Position numbers and translations under genes: made by a program
Shown: piece by piece, positions 8,944 through 17,900 of the stretch
Layout of the letters: every line of letters starts with the position of its first letter
Numbering within the stretch: the first letter of the stretch is position 1
NCBI RefSeq assembly: GCF_007751035.1
Contig: NZ_CP036433.1
Location: forward strand, 3,143,001-3,207,000
From: Lignipirellula cremea
GTDB lineage: Bacteria; Planctomycetota; Planctomycetia; Pirellulales; Pirellulaceae
Reading direction: 5' to 3'
Length of the DNA: 64,000 bases
The notes under the pieces: generated by a model
The model's database searches: none
What the model was told of the DNA's origin: nothing
The model's input: only the letters and a program-made list of their open reading frames with translations

Positions 8944-11892
8944 ATGATTGTTCGCACCTTGCCGTTGCTGCTTTGCACCCTGGGGATGTTCCTGTCATTC
9001 GCTCAGGCGGCCCAGGCCGAAGAGACCACGCCCGCCCCGCCCGTCGCCAGTCCGCTGGAGGCGAAAGCCGCCATCGAGCTGATGGAAACGGCGCCCGGTT
9101 TTCAGGTGGAGTTGGTCGCCTGCGAGCCGACGGTCGTCGATCCGGTGGCGATCCGCTTCGATGAAGACGGCCGGCTGTGGGTGGTCGAGATGCGCGACTA
9201 CCCGAACGGCCCGGCCGAGGGCCAGCCAGGGCTGTCACAGATTCGTTTGCTGGAAGATGTCGACGGCGACGGCTTCTATGAAAAAGGAACCACGTTCGCC
9301 GACGAGCTGTTGTTCGCCACCGGCCTGCAGCCGTACGACGGCGGCCTGTTCGTCACGGTCGCCGGCGCGTTGCTTTACCTGAAAGACACCACCGGGGACG
9401 GTCGGGCCGATCACCGCCGCACCTGGTTCACCGGGTTTGCGGAGATGAACCCGCAGCTGCGCGTGAATCATCCGACGCTCGCGCTGGACAACCAGATCTA
9501 CCTCGCCAATGGTCTGCGCGGCGGGGAAGCGAAAAAGTTCGACGCGCCCGATCAGCCCGGCCTGCCGCTGCAGGGGCGCGACTTCCGCTTTGATCCGCGG
9601 ACGGAAGCTTACGAAACGGTTTCCGGCATGGGGCAGTTCGGCCTCTGCTTTGACGACGACGGCAACCGCTTTGTCTGCAGCAACCGGAATCCGCTGAAAC
9701 AGATCGTGCTGGAAGAACGCTACCTGTCGCATCATGACAAGTTCGCCCCGCCGGCCGCCACGCACGATGTTTCGCCCCCCGGCGAGAGCTCCCGCGTGTT
9801 CCCGATCAATAACGGCTGGGTCACCAGCAACCTGCACGAAGGCCAGTTCACCGCCGCCTGCGGCGTCACGATCTACCGCGGCGACCAGTGGCCGGCCGAG
9901 TACCGCGGCGATGGTTTCACCTGCGAGCCGACCGGCAGCCTGGTGCACCGCTCGCCGCTGCAGCCCGACGGAGCCACGTTCAAGACGGTCGGCGGCGACC
10001 AGCCGCCGGAGTTTCTGGCCTCGCGCGACGGCTGGTTTCGTCCCGTCAATTTAGAGCTGGGCCCCGACGGCGCGCTGTATGTCGTCGATATGTACCGGGC
10101 CGTCATTGAGCATCCGCACTGGATGCCGGAGGAACTGAAAGATCGGCGGGATCTGCTGCTGGGGAACGAGCAGGGCCGCATCTATCGTGTCGTCGCCAAA
10201 AGCGATAAACGACGTCCGCCGGCGAAACTCTCCCAGGCGGCAACCGCCGAGCTGGTCGCCCTGCTGGCCCATCCGAACGCCTGGCAACGGGAAACGGCCG
10301 CCCGGCTGCTGCTCCAGCGACAGGACCCGGCCGCCGTGCCGGCTTTGCTGGAGCTGGCCCAGTCCCATGATGAACCGCTGGCCCGCTTCCATGCCCTGTG
10401 GGCGCTCGAAGGGCAGCAGGCTTTGACCGACGAAGCGCTCGCCGCCGCCCTCGAAGACGCGAGCCCGCGCGTGCAGCGGCAGGCGCTATTGATCGCAGAA
10501 CGTCGCCTGGAAAATACCCCCGCCCTGCGTGACAAGGTTCTGTCGCTCGCGGCCGGCAAGGACCCGGTCGTCCGCTTCCAGGCGGCCCTGTCCGGCGGTC
10601 CCCTCGCCAGCGACAGCCAGCTGCCCGTGCTGCTCAAAGCGGCCAGTCTGAGCGGCGACGATCCCTGGCAACAGTACGCTGTGATCCTGGGCGCCGGTCG
10701 CGAACTGGGCTGGCAGGCGGCCAGCCAGTTTATCGCGTCGATCCGCCAGGCTCCCCAGGCGGCCACGCCCGGCCAGCTGAGTCTGGCTCAGCTCTGGCTG
10801 CAAACGTCCCTCGCCGACAACTCCCCACAAGCGGCCGATGCACTGCTGCACGCCATCACCGGTGACGCCGGAGCCGTGCCGACGGGCACGCAGATGGTGC
10901 TGCTGACGTCCTGGCTGAAAGCACTCGACGGCCGTCAAACACCGGCCGGTCAGGCCGCTCCTTTCGACGCAGCCGCGGATTCCGGCAAAGCGATCTTCGC
11001 CCTGGCTCGAACGGCCGCCAGCGACGAATCCCGCAGCCTGGCGGAGCGTCAGCAGGCGATCGAGCTGCTCGCGTTTGACGGCCCGAGCGAACCGCAGTTA
11101 TTGAAGCTGGCGACCGACGATAGCAGCCCCGCCATTCGCATCGACGCCATCGAAGCGCTCGCTCGTCGCGGCTCCGACGCTTCCTGGTCCACGCTGCTGC
11201 AGGGCTTCAAGAGCGCCGCCCCTCCCGTCCGTCATGTCCTGCTCCGCGGCGCAGCGGCCCGGCCGGCCCGTCGTGACTTGCTGCTCCAGGCGGTGGCCGA
11301 CGGCGCCATTCGTCCCGGCGAAATCGACCTCGCTGTCGCCAATCAACTGCGTAACGATCGCGACGAGAAACGGAAGGAACGGGCGGGCAAGCTGCTGACC
11401 GCCGTCACAGGCGACCGGGCCGAAGCACTGGCCCGGTATCGGGCCGCGCTGGAATTGCCGGCCGACCCCCGCGCCGGCCAGGCGGTGTTCGCCAAACAGT
11501 GTGCGACGTGTCACCGGATCGATGGGACCGGCTTTGAGGTCGGCCCCAACATCGGCGACACCCGGACCAAAACGCCCGAGCAACTGCTGACCGACATCAT
11601 TCAGCCGAACCGGGCGATCGACGCTAACTTTCTGGCGTACGTGGTGGAAACGCTCGACGGCAAAGTGCTGACCGGCGTGTTCGCCGCGGAAACGGGCGCC
11701 TCGATTACGCTCCAGCAGCCCGGCGGGAAAACGTCGATCGTGCTCCGCGATGATATTGAGAGGATGCAAAGCACGGGCGTCTCGCTGATGCCCGACGGCG
11801 TGGAGAACAACGTCAGTCTGCAGCAGATGGCCGACCTGATCGGCTATCTGAAAAACTGGCGTTACCTGGATGGCCGCACGCCGTTGCGTTAG
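8944..11892 (+). CDS. PVC-type secreted beta-propeller/HEAT/cytochrome c protein
   Basis: The 982-residue exported protein begins with a clear signal peptide (residues 1 to about 25, ending AQA). Residues from about 40 to 420 form a PVC-type membrane-bound dehydrogenase or sorbosone-dehydrogenase-like beta propeller (for example DPVAIRFDEDGRLWVVEMRDYP). The middle, about 430-830, has HEAT-like repeats. The C terminus carries a haem c site CATCH at 853-857 within GQAVFAKQCATCHRIDG and a short conserved tail domain. The architecture is very common in Planctomycetota and is thought to serve electron transfer in the periplasm, probably in carbohydrate oxidation; the substrate is unknown. It appears monocistronic. 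Confidence 0.92.
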   Translation: MIVRTLPLLLCTLGMFLSFAQAAQAEETTPAPPVASPLEAKAAIELMETAPGFQVELVACEPTVVDPVAIRFDEDGRLWVVEMRDYPNGPAEGQPGLSQIRLLEDVDGDGFYEKGTTFADELLFATGLQPYDGGLFVTVAGALLYLKDTTGDGRADHRRTWFTGFAEMNPQLRVNHPTLALDNQIYLANGLRGGEAKKFDAPDQPGLPLQGRDFRFDPRTEAYETVSGMGQFGLCFDDDGNRFVCSNRNPLKQIVLEERYLSHHDKFAPPAATHDVSPPGESSRVFPINNGWVTSNLHEGQFTAACGVTIYRGDQWPAEYRGDGFTCEPTGSLVHRSPLQPDGATFKTVGGDQPPEFLASRDGWFRPVNLELGPDGALYVVDMYRAVIEHPHWMPEELKDRRDLLLGNEQGRIYRVVAKSDKRRPPAKLSQAATAELVALLAHPNAWQRETAARLLLQRQDPAAVPALLELAQSHDEPLARFHALWALEGQQALTDEALAAALEDASPRVQRQALLIAERRLENTPALRDKVLSLAAGKDPVVRFQAALSGGPLASDSQLPVLLKAASLSGDDPWQQYAVILGAGRELGWQAASQFIASIRQAPQAATPGQLSLAQLWLQTSLADNSPQAADALLHAITGDAGAVPTGTQMVLLTSWLKALDGRQTPAGQAAPFDAAADSGKAIFALARTAASDESRSLAERQQAIELLAFDGPSEPQLLKLATDDSSPAIRIDAIEALARRGSDASWSTLLQGFKSAAPPVRHVLLRGAAARPARRDLLLQAVADGAIRPGEIDLAVANQLRNDRDEKRKERAGKLLTAVTGDRAEALARYRAALELPADPRAGQAVFAKQCATCHRIDGTGFEVGPNIGDTRTKTPEQLLTDIIQPNRAIDANFLAYVVETLDGKVLTGVFAAETGASITLQQPGGKTSIVLRDDIERMQSTGVSLMPDGVENNVSLQQMADLIGYLKNWRYLDGRTPLR

Positions 11893-11984
11893 GAACGCGC
11901 GACGAATTACTGTCGGAACTCGAAAGGAATGACTGGCAGACAGGGATTCGTCGTTTCGAGGAAGAACCGACGCCGGTCAGTCGT

Positions 11985-12027
11985 CTTTCACTCCGTGAAA
12001 GAACGCGCACTTTCGCGGAGCGAAAGT
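11985..12027. repeat. Paired REP-like hairpins with complementary loops
   Basis: Two small hairpins lie back to back between convergent genes. The first, 11985-12001, has arms CTTTCAC/GTGAAAG and loop TCC. The second, 12009-12027, has arms ACTTTCGC/GCGAAAGT and loop GGA. The loops are complementary and the arms similar, as in REP/BIME elements. It may also end transcription from both sides. Confidence 0.6.
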
Positions 12028-12101
12028 CGACTTTCTGCGCCTGCGATTTCGCAAAACGATCAAACCAACATCGACAGTATTTTCCCTCGGGTTCCTTAAT
12101 G

Positions 12102-13787
12102 TCAGGGTGACTCAGGGCCGGCGACTTCGGCCGGGCCGTCGATGTCGGTGGGCTCGATCGTGGTCAGCAGCTCGCGGGTCAGCGGGGCCTTGTTGATGAT
12201 GCGGCTGGCCAGGCGCCGGATCGCTTTTTCAAACAGGTTCCGGGCCAGGCGTCCATTGCCGAAGTGCTCATCGCGGTTGGCGTGCAGCTGGGCCAGGCGG
12301 GCCTTGAGCGTCTGGCGGGCCGCTGGCGACAGTTGATACGTGTGATGCTTGCACATGGAGTCAAAAATCTGCAGCAGCTCCTGCGGGCCATAGTCTTCAA
12401 ACTTCAGCTGGTGCTGGAAGCGGGAACGCAGACCCGGGTTGGAATTGAGCATGCGGTCCATCGGTTCGGGATAACCGGCCAGCACGACGACCACCCGGGA
12501 GCGGTCGTCTTCCATCCGTTTGAGCAGGGACTGCACTGCCTCGGCGCCGTAGGGATCCTCCCCTTTGGCGGTGAGGCTGTAGGCTTCGTCGATGAACAGC
12601 ACGCCGTCGAGGGCTTCGTCGATCTTTTTCCCCGTTTTGACGCCCGTCTGCCCTGCGTACTCGGCGACCAGTCCGGCCCGATCGGTTTCAATGGTGTGGC
12701 CTTTTTTGAGCAGCCCCATGCCGTAATAGATCCGGCCCAGGATCCGGGCGACGGTCGTTTTTCCGGCGCCTGGGTTCCCCTGGAACACGCAGTGCAGGCT
12801 GATTTCGGCGGTGGGCAGGTTCTGCTTCCGCCGGGCCTGTTGCACCTGGAGGAAGCGGATCAGCTCCTGGATTTCCTGTTTGATGGTCTGCAGGCCGACC
12901 AGTTTGTTGAGATCGGCCAGCGCCTGCCGGAGCGTCTCTTTCCGGCTGGGCGTATCGTTCGCGGCGGACGCACTTTTTGATGCTCCAGTTTTCGAGGACG
13001 CAGTCTTTGGCGTGGCAGACGGCGCCTTACCAGAAGACCCACGGCGGGCCGTTGCCTGGCTGCGGGCCGGGGCTGGCGGAGCCGTCCGGCGGTTGCCCGT
13101 TCGCGGGGGCGGTTCGGGCTCCAGCATGGCCGATACCTGGCCGCTGGTGGCAAACAGGTCGTCGATCGGCGGCTGGGCGACGGACCCGTTCCAGCCCAGG
13201 GCGGCATCGATCGCCTGCTGTACGTCGCGCAGTTGAATCGCAACGACGGCCCGCATGTCGCTGTCGGCCGAAGCGATCAGGTGGGCGAACCGCGAAGAAA
13301 CAGAGCGAATCTCGGTCGCTTGCGGGCGCAGCGGTTCGTAGTCGCGAAACGGCGCGACCAGCTGCGTCCACTGGAGGGATTCGGCGTGGGCCGTGACATT
13401 CTGCAGCGTGGGGATCAGCGCATCGGGCTGGATCCTGGCGCCCCACAAATGCTTGAACAGTTCGACGGCCAGTTCTTTCTCCGCCAGGCTCCAGAACCGG
13501 TCGCACCAGCTGACTTCCACAAAAATCTTCAGTAGCAGACCGCGATGCAGGTCGATCATCAGCGCGCGGAATCTGTCCGGGTCGCCTGTCTGCTGGGGGC
13601 AGGCCTGCAGGCAAACCTCCGCCGCTTTTTGATAGGCAGCGTCGCACGCGCGCAGCTGGCTGCGAAAGATCCGCAGCGTTTCGTGCGGAACGGTGGCTGG
13701 CTCGTCGGAAAAATTGACGAAGTCCGAGAGCCAGTTAAAAACGGAATGAAATGCGTCCGCCGCACCCTCGCGCATCGACATAAGCAT
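12102..13787 (-). CDS. CbbX/SpoVK-like AAA+ ATPase
   Basis: The 561-residue protein has a helical N-terminal region (about 1-200), a low-complexity Ala/Ser/Pro/Thr linker (about 220-285) and a C-terminal AAA+ module of the CbbX/SpoVK type. Walker A is GNPGAGKT at 337-344, Walker B is VLFIDEA at 396-402, and the sensor/arginine-finger stretch NPGLRSRFQH follows about 40 residues later. CbbX proteins remodel protein complexes (Rubisco in autotrophs), but no Rubisco genes are here, so the client is unknown. Start choice is between ATGs at 13787 and 13781; GGTGA lies six bases before the second, so the true start could be two codons later. It is monocistronic and faces the cytochrome gene. Confidence 0.85.
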   Translation of the reverse strand: MLMSMREGAADAFHSVFNWLSDFVNFSDEPATVPHETLRIFRSQLRACDAAYQKAAEVCLQACPQQTGDPDRFRALMIDLHRGLLLKIFVEVSWCDRFWSLAEKELAVELFKHLWGARIQPDALIPTLQNVTAHAESLQWTQLVAPFRDYEPLRPQATEIRSVSSRFAHLIASADSDMRAVVAIQLRDVQQAIDAALGWNGSVAQPPIDDLFATSGQVSAMLEPEPPPRTGNRRTAPPAPARSQATARRGSSGKAPSATPKTASSKTGASKSASAANDTPSRKETLRQALADLNKLVGLQTIKQEIQELIRFLQVQQARRKQNLPTAEISLHCVFQGNPGAGKTTVARILGRIYYGMGLLKKGHTIETDRAGLVAEYAGQTGVKTGKKIDEALDGVLFIDEAYSLTAKGEDPYGAEAVQSLLKRMEDDRSRVVVVLAGYPEPMDRMLNSNPGLRSRFQHQLKFEDYGPQELLQIFDSMCKHHTYQLSPAARQTLKARLAQLHANRDEHFGNGRLARNLFEKAIRRLASRIINKAPLTRELLTTIEPTDIDGPAEVAGPESP

Positions 13788-13899
13788 TCACCGCCGCGGG
13801 TCGAAGAAGAAATCTCCCTCCCATTCTAACCCAAGCGGCAGCCCCCGCGACAGCAGGAACCGGCACTCGCGGGACCTGCCTGGGATGGCCGGGGCCGAT

Positions 13900-15543
13900 C
13901 TAGTGGGAAACCGAGAGCATCGGCCGCGCCGTTTTGAGGGCTTCGATGCCTGCCTCCGTGACCGCTTTGTTGTCGCGCAGGTAAATGGACTTGAGGCTTG
14001 CCAGCTTCTCCAGCGAGAGCAGGCCGGCATCGGTGACGAGGGAGTCGATCAGTTCGATGCGGGTTAGCGACTGGCTGCCGCAGAGCGCCTTGAGCCCGTT
14101 ATCGTCGATCGGCAGGCCGTCGACTTCCAGGGTTTCCAGCGGCAAACTGGCCCAGCGCGAGAACGGCTGATCGGTAATTTGGAAGTTACTGTTCTCGTAA
14201 CCTGTAAACTTGAGATGGGTGAGGGCCTTCATTTCGGACAACGCGGACAGGCCGACATCGGTCACCTTCTGTCCCTTGCCGATAATCTCCATGGTAAGGG
14301 TCAAATCCACCAGGTTCGTCAATGTTTTGAGGCTGACCATGCACGGGTCGGCGAGCTGGGTTTCCAGCTTCAGCTTTGTCAGCTGGGTGACCTTGCCCAG
14401 TTCGACCAGCGCGGGCGGTTTCTCGGCGGAAACGTCCAAATCCAGGGTGCGCAGGTCGGGCAAGCCGGCCAGTTTTGCCAGACAGGATTGATTCTCCGCG
14501 CTGATGTCCAATTCCAGCGTCTTCAGCTTTTTCAGGTCGCCCAGTCGCGTGAGCGCCGGGTATTCCCCATTCCCGCAGGATAACTGCAGGTGCTCCAGGG
14601 TGACCGCCTGGAGCATGCCGTCGATAACCTCGTTGTCAGGGCTTCGGTTGACGAACTTCAGCGAGGTGAGTTTTTTCAGCTGCCCGATCTGGCGCCCTTG
14701 CTCGGCCGTCAGACGGTCGCCATTATAGATCGACAGTCTTTCCAGGTTGGGGAACTTCTCGATCAGGTCATGCAAGGGCGATGTCGCCTGGGAAGGGAAT
14801 TCCAGCCCAGTGACTTCGTCGGGCGTGTCGCCGTCGACCCGGACCTGATGCTGCCTCAGGACTTCGATCAGGTCGGTCGGGCTTTCGGAGACCAGCTTTA
14901 GCGAATCGGCGCACCGCAGCGCCAGCAGGGCTTCCTCGCGGGTCTCGTATTCGCCCCACTCGCCGCCTTTGTTATCGGTGTTGACGGCGAAATCCACATA
15001 GCCTCGCCGCAGGACCGCCAGCATGTCGAAGCCGCGAACTTTGTCGCCCGGGTATTCGACTACGACCATGTCGGACGCATCGAACAGATACTGCTTGGGC
15101 CTTGTATTGTCACTCGCTTGTTGGCGTATCTTCTCGATATTGCCGTCGGAAGCTTCAAAGCTTACGTCGAGCGTAGGGGAGATTTCCAGGTGGAATGCCT
15201 GGCTGCCGTAGTCTTCGACGATCATCTTGGCGTCGCTGGGGGCCTGGATGCTGTACTTTCTGCCTTCCCATTCGAACGTATGTTCGACCAGCGGCGTGTT
15301 GTCGGCGGCCAGCAGTTCCTCCCGACTTTTCCATGCGGCGTTGACCGGAATCGGGGCGTCTCTGTCGGGACGGTCTCCCATCCCCATGCCGGCGCCGCTG
15401 CCGTCGTCGGGTCCCAGGCCGAAGCGGGCCCGCAGTTTGTTCTCTGCCGTATCCCCGCGTGTGAGTAACATGGCGCCGTAGGCGACGCCGAAAATGATCG
15501 CCAGCGAACCGGCGAAGACGCCTAACCCTGGTAGCAGTTTCAT
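13900..15543 (-). CDS. Membrane-anchored leucine-rich repeat protein
   Basis: The 547-residue protein has one N-terminal membrane segment (about 5-27, LGVFAGSLAIIFGVAYGAML). A region of about 90-230 follows with no family I recognise, then a series of leucine-rich repeats from about 255 to the end (units such as LKKLKTLELDIS, LTKLKLETQL). LRR domains are protein-binding scaffolds; with this anchor the repeats would face the periplasm. Its ATG overlaps the stop of the upstream membrane-protein gene by four bases (ATGA), so the two are a coupled pair and may form a complex. The function is unknown. Confidence 0.8.
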   Translation of the reverse strand: MKLLPGLGVFAGSLAIIFGVAYGAMLLTRGDTAENKLRARFGLGPDDGSGAGMGMGDRPDRDAPIPVNAAWKSREELLAADNTPLVEHTFEWEGRKYSIQAPSDAKMIVEDYGSQAFHLEISPTLDVSFEASDGNIEKIRQQASDNTRPKQYLFDASDMVVVEYPGDKVRGFDMLAVLRRGYVDFAVNTDNKGGEWGEYETREEALLALRCADSLKLVSESPTDLIEVLRQHQVRVDGDTPDEVTGLEFPSQATSPLHDLIEKFPNLERLSIYNGDRLTAEQGRQIGQLKKLTSLKFVNRSPDNEVIDGMLQAVTLEHLQLSCGNGEYPALTRLGDLKKLKTLELDISAENQSCLAKLAGLPDLRTLDLDVSAEKPPALVELGKVTQLTKLKLETQLADPCMVSLKTLTNLVDLTLTMEIIGKGQKVTDVGLSALSEMKALTHLKFTGYENSNFQITDQPFSRWASLPLETLEVDGLPIDDNGLKALCGSQSLTRIELIDSLVTDAGLLSLEKLASLKSIYLRDNKAVTEAGIEALKTARPMLSVSH

Positions 15544-15998
15544 ACGGCGGCCTCCGTTTTCGGCGAGGCCGAAGGGGTCTTGCTCTGGCGGAATAAAAAC
15601 AGGGACATCAACAGCAAGCCGACCACGCCCAGACCCGCGACGATCGCCACATAGGCGCCATAGCCGGGCCAGAGTAACTCGGCCTTCATCCGTTCGTCCA
15701 GCGAGTTATTGAGCGGGTAGGAGCAGTAGTAATAAAACCACAATCCGGCTCCCAGGCTGTACAAACCATAAAGTCCCAGCAGCAGGGCGCTAAACATTTT
15801 CAGCGGCTCGGCCCGTTGGCCTGTGGCCGTTAACGCCAGACAGCAAAGCGCCAGCCCGCCCATCGTTTTCACGACGCTGAGGTCGTAGCCCCAGAACGGA
15901 ACATCGGGGTTGGTTGCGGACTCGGTGATCCATGGCAGGGCGACGGCCCCCGCCAAAGCCACACAGGCGGCAGCCAGGAGAACTCTTTGAATATGCAC
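15540..15998 (-). CDS. Small polytopic membrane protein
   Basis: From the chosen GTG this is 152 residues with four likely membrane spans: about 5-25 (VLLAAACVALAGAVAL), 44-60, 67-90, and 115-140 (AYVAIVAGLGVVGLLLMSLFL). No family is recognised. The frame is open to an ATG-independent start at 16058, but that would place polar residues and two cysteines ahead of an otherwise good first helix; GAGAGA eight bases before GTG supports the shorter form. It overlaps the LRR gene by four bases, implying translational coupling and a shared job at the membrane. Confidence 0.65.
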   Translation of the reverse strand: MHIQRVLLAAACVALAGAVALPWITESATNPDVPFWGYDLSVVKTMGGLALCCLALTATGQRAEPLKMFSALLLGLYGLYSLGAGLWFYYYCSYPLNNSLDERMKAELLWPGYGAYVAIVAGLGVVGLLLMSLFLFRQSKTPSASPKTEAAV

Positions 15999-16220
15999 GG
16001 GTTTTCTCTCATCCCAGAATGCCGCCAGAAGCAGGCGACACCCCACCGCCCTGCACATTCCAGCTTGCCCTTAAAGATGGGGGTAAATCTAAACGCTGGA
16101 AAATGTGACGTCAAGCAGAATGTCACGCTTGTCAATGCGATAGCGCTGGAGCGAACGGCGTCGGAGAAAAACAACTTCGGTTTTGGCGTCACCGAGAGAT
16201 AACGAACCGTCTGTTCTCCG

Positions 16221-16298
16221 GTAGCTGAACTCGCCAGAGTTTGGCTGGTGCTGCGGTCGCCTGGAGTACTGCGTCCAAACTCTGGCGACTTCCGCTAC
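16221..16298. repeat. REP-like long inverted repeat
   Basis: A 24-base arm at 16221-16244 and its near-perfect complement at 16275-16298 (two mismatches) flank 30 bases. Each arm also folds on itself: AACTC-GCCA-GAGTT in the left arm and AACTC-TGGC-GACTT in the right, with complementary loops. The first 21 bases of the left arm recur exactly at 46416-46436. This points to a dispersed REP/BIME-type element. It sits between two minus-strand genes. Confidence 0.75.
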
Positions 16299-16332
16299 AT
16301 GCTGCGTCTCTTGCAAAAGACGACGCCCGGCG

Positions 16333-17730
16333 TCAGCTCTTGTCGGCCGAAGAGCGGGCCTGCTTTTGGCGATACTGCTCGCGGAAGCTGGGGGCGGACG
16401 GGCGAGGAAGATCGCGCTGCTTGCCCCATTTGTTGAGCGGGTTATAGATCAAGAACCGCGGCGACCAGCGCAGAAAGAATCGGGCGCACGCCCCCGACAG
16501 GCGATACAGCCAAGGGCGTTTCAGCACCGTCGAGGCGGCCTGCATCGACATCCGTTTCGAAAGCGGCAGATTGCCGCTGCGGCGAATCTCGCTGCGGATC
16601 GTCAGCAACTCATGGTGCAGGTCGATCTTCACCGGGCAGACATCGGTGCAGGAACCGCACAGTGTGCAGGCAAACGGCAACGAGCTGTGCTGTTTGGGAT
16701 CGCGGGCCGGTCCCAGGATGGAACCGATCGGACCCGGCACCGTGGCGTTGTAGCTATGGCCGCCGCTGCGGCGATACACGGGGCAGGTGTTCATGCAGGC
16801 GCCGCAGCGAATGCAGTGCAGCGAACGGCGAAAGTCGGGGCTGGCCAGGATTTTGCTGCGGCCGTTATCGACCAGCACAATGTGCAGTTCGGCCCCTTCC
16901 CGCGGTCCGTGAAAGTGCGAGGTGTACGTGGTGATCGGCTGGCCCGTGGCGCTCCGCGCTAACAGCCGGATGAAGACGCCCAGGTCGGCCGCCTTGGGGA
17001 TGAGCTTCTCAATCCCCATGCAGGCGATGTGGACCGGCGGCAGCGAGGCGCCCAGGTCGGCGTTCCCTTCGTTGGTGCAAACGACAAAGCCGCCCGTTTC
17101 GGCGATGGCGAAGTTAACGCCCGTCACGGCGGCGTCAGCGGCGAGGAACTTGTCGCGCAAATGGCCGCGGGCCGCTTCGGTCAAATAGGCCGGGTCGCTG
17201 TCGCCGGCGCGGGTGCCTAGCTGCTGGTGGAAGGTATCGCTGACGTCTTCTTTTTTGAGATGGATGGCCGGCAGCACGATATGGCTGGGCGGCTCGTTCC
17301 GCATCTGCACGATCCGCTCGCCCAGGTCGGTATCGATGACTTCGATGTCGTGCTGTTCCAGGAACGGGTTCAGGTGGCACTCTTCGGTCAGCATCGACTT
17401 GCTTTTGACCAGTCGCTTGACTTTGTGCCGCTGCAGAATGTCGAGCACAATCTGGTTATGCTCGGCGGCGTCGGCGGCCCAGTGGACCTGCACGCCGCGA
17501 GCCTGGGCGTTCTTTTCAAACTGCTCCAGGTAGTCGGCCAGTCGCGAAATGACGTGTGTTTTGATCCCTGACGCCGTCTCGCGTAGCGCTTCCCACTCGG
17601 GAACCGAATGGGCCATTTTGTCCCGTTTGGCGCGGACGAACCAGAGCGCCCGATCGTGCCATGCGGCCCGTTCCGAATTGGCGACAAACGCCTTCGCAAG
17701 ACGAGGATGGCTCTGGCTGGCGGCGGTCAT
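16333..17730 (-). CDS. lutB: LutB-like lactate utilisation iron-sulfur protein
   Basis: The 465-residue protein matches LutB/YkgF. The N-terminal half has the LUD/LutB fold (KRLVKSKSMLTEECHLN, AETGGFVVCTNEGNADL). Two ferredoxin-type clusters follow: CIRCGACMNTCP from residue 306 and CTLCGSCTDVCP from residue 355. In the LutABC complex this subunit passes electrons during L-lactate oxidation to pyruvate. The LutA and LutC partners are not adjacent and not elsewhere in this window. The start at 17730 (MTAASQSHPRLAKAF) fits the family; the longer open frame to 17997 is proline/arginine-rich and not convincing. Confidence 0.85.
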   Translation of the reverse strand: MTAASQSHPRLAKAFVANSERAAWHDRALWFVRAKRDKMAHSVPEWEALRETASGIKTHVISRLADYLEQFEKNAQARGVQVHWAADAAEHNQIVLDILQRHKVKRLVKSKSMLTEECHLNPFLEQHDIEVIDTDLGERIVQMRNEPPSHIVLPAIHLKKEDVSDTFHQQLGTRAGDSDPAYLTEAARGHLRDKFLAADAAVTGVNFAIAETGGFVVCTNEGNADLGASLPPVHIACMGIEKLIPKAADLGVFIRLLARSATGQPITTYTSHFHGPREGAELHIVLVDNGRSKILASPDFRRSLHCIRCGACMNTCPVYRRSGGHSYNATVPGPIGSILGPARDPKQHSSLPFACTLCGSCTDVCPVKIDLHHELLTIRSEIRRSGNLPLSKRMSMQAASTVLKRPWLYRLSGACARFFLRWSPRFLIYNPLNKWGKQRDLPRPSAPSFREQYRQKQARSSADKS

Positions 17731-17900
17731 AAGCAGGTCGGCGGAGCGATGCCCGGGCGGCGCTTCGCGGCGGAGGATGTCCGCGGGAAGGCAGGGGAAT
17801 GAAGATCCCTGGCCGGGAAGGAAAGGCGGGGTAAGTGCGGGTTGCTGCAGGCGGATTCCGGACGGGTCGATGCGCCCGTCCGGCGGTTGCGGGCCGGGCC

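Noticed and set aside
12102-13787. AAA+ protein as the MoxR partner of the giant VWA protein
   Set aside because: It is CbbX/SpoVK type, not MoxR, and 22 kb away.
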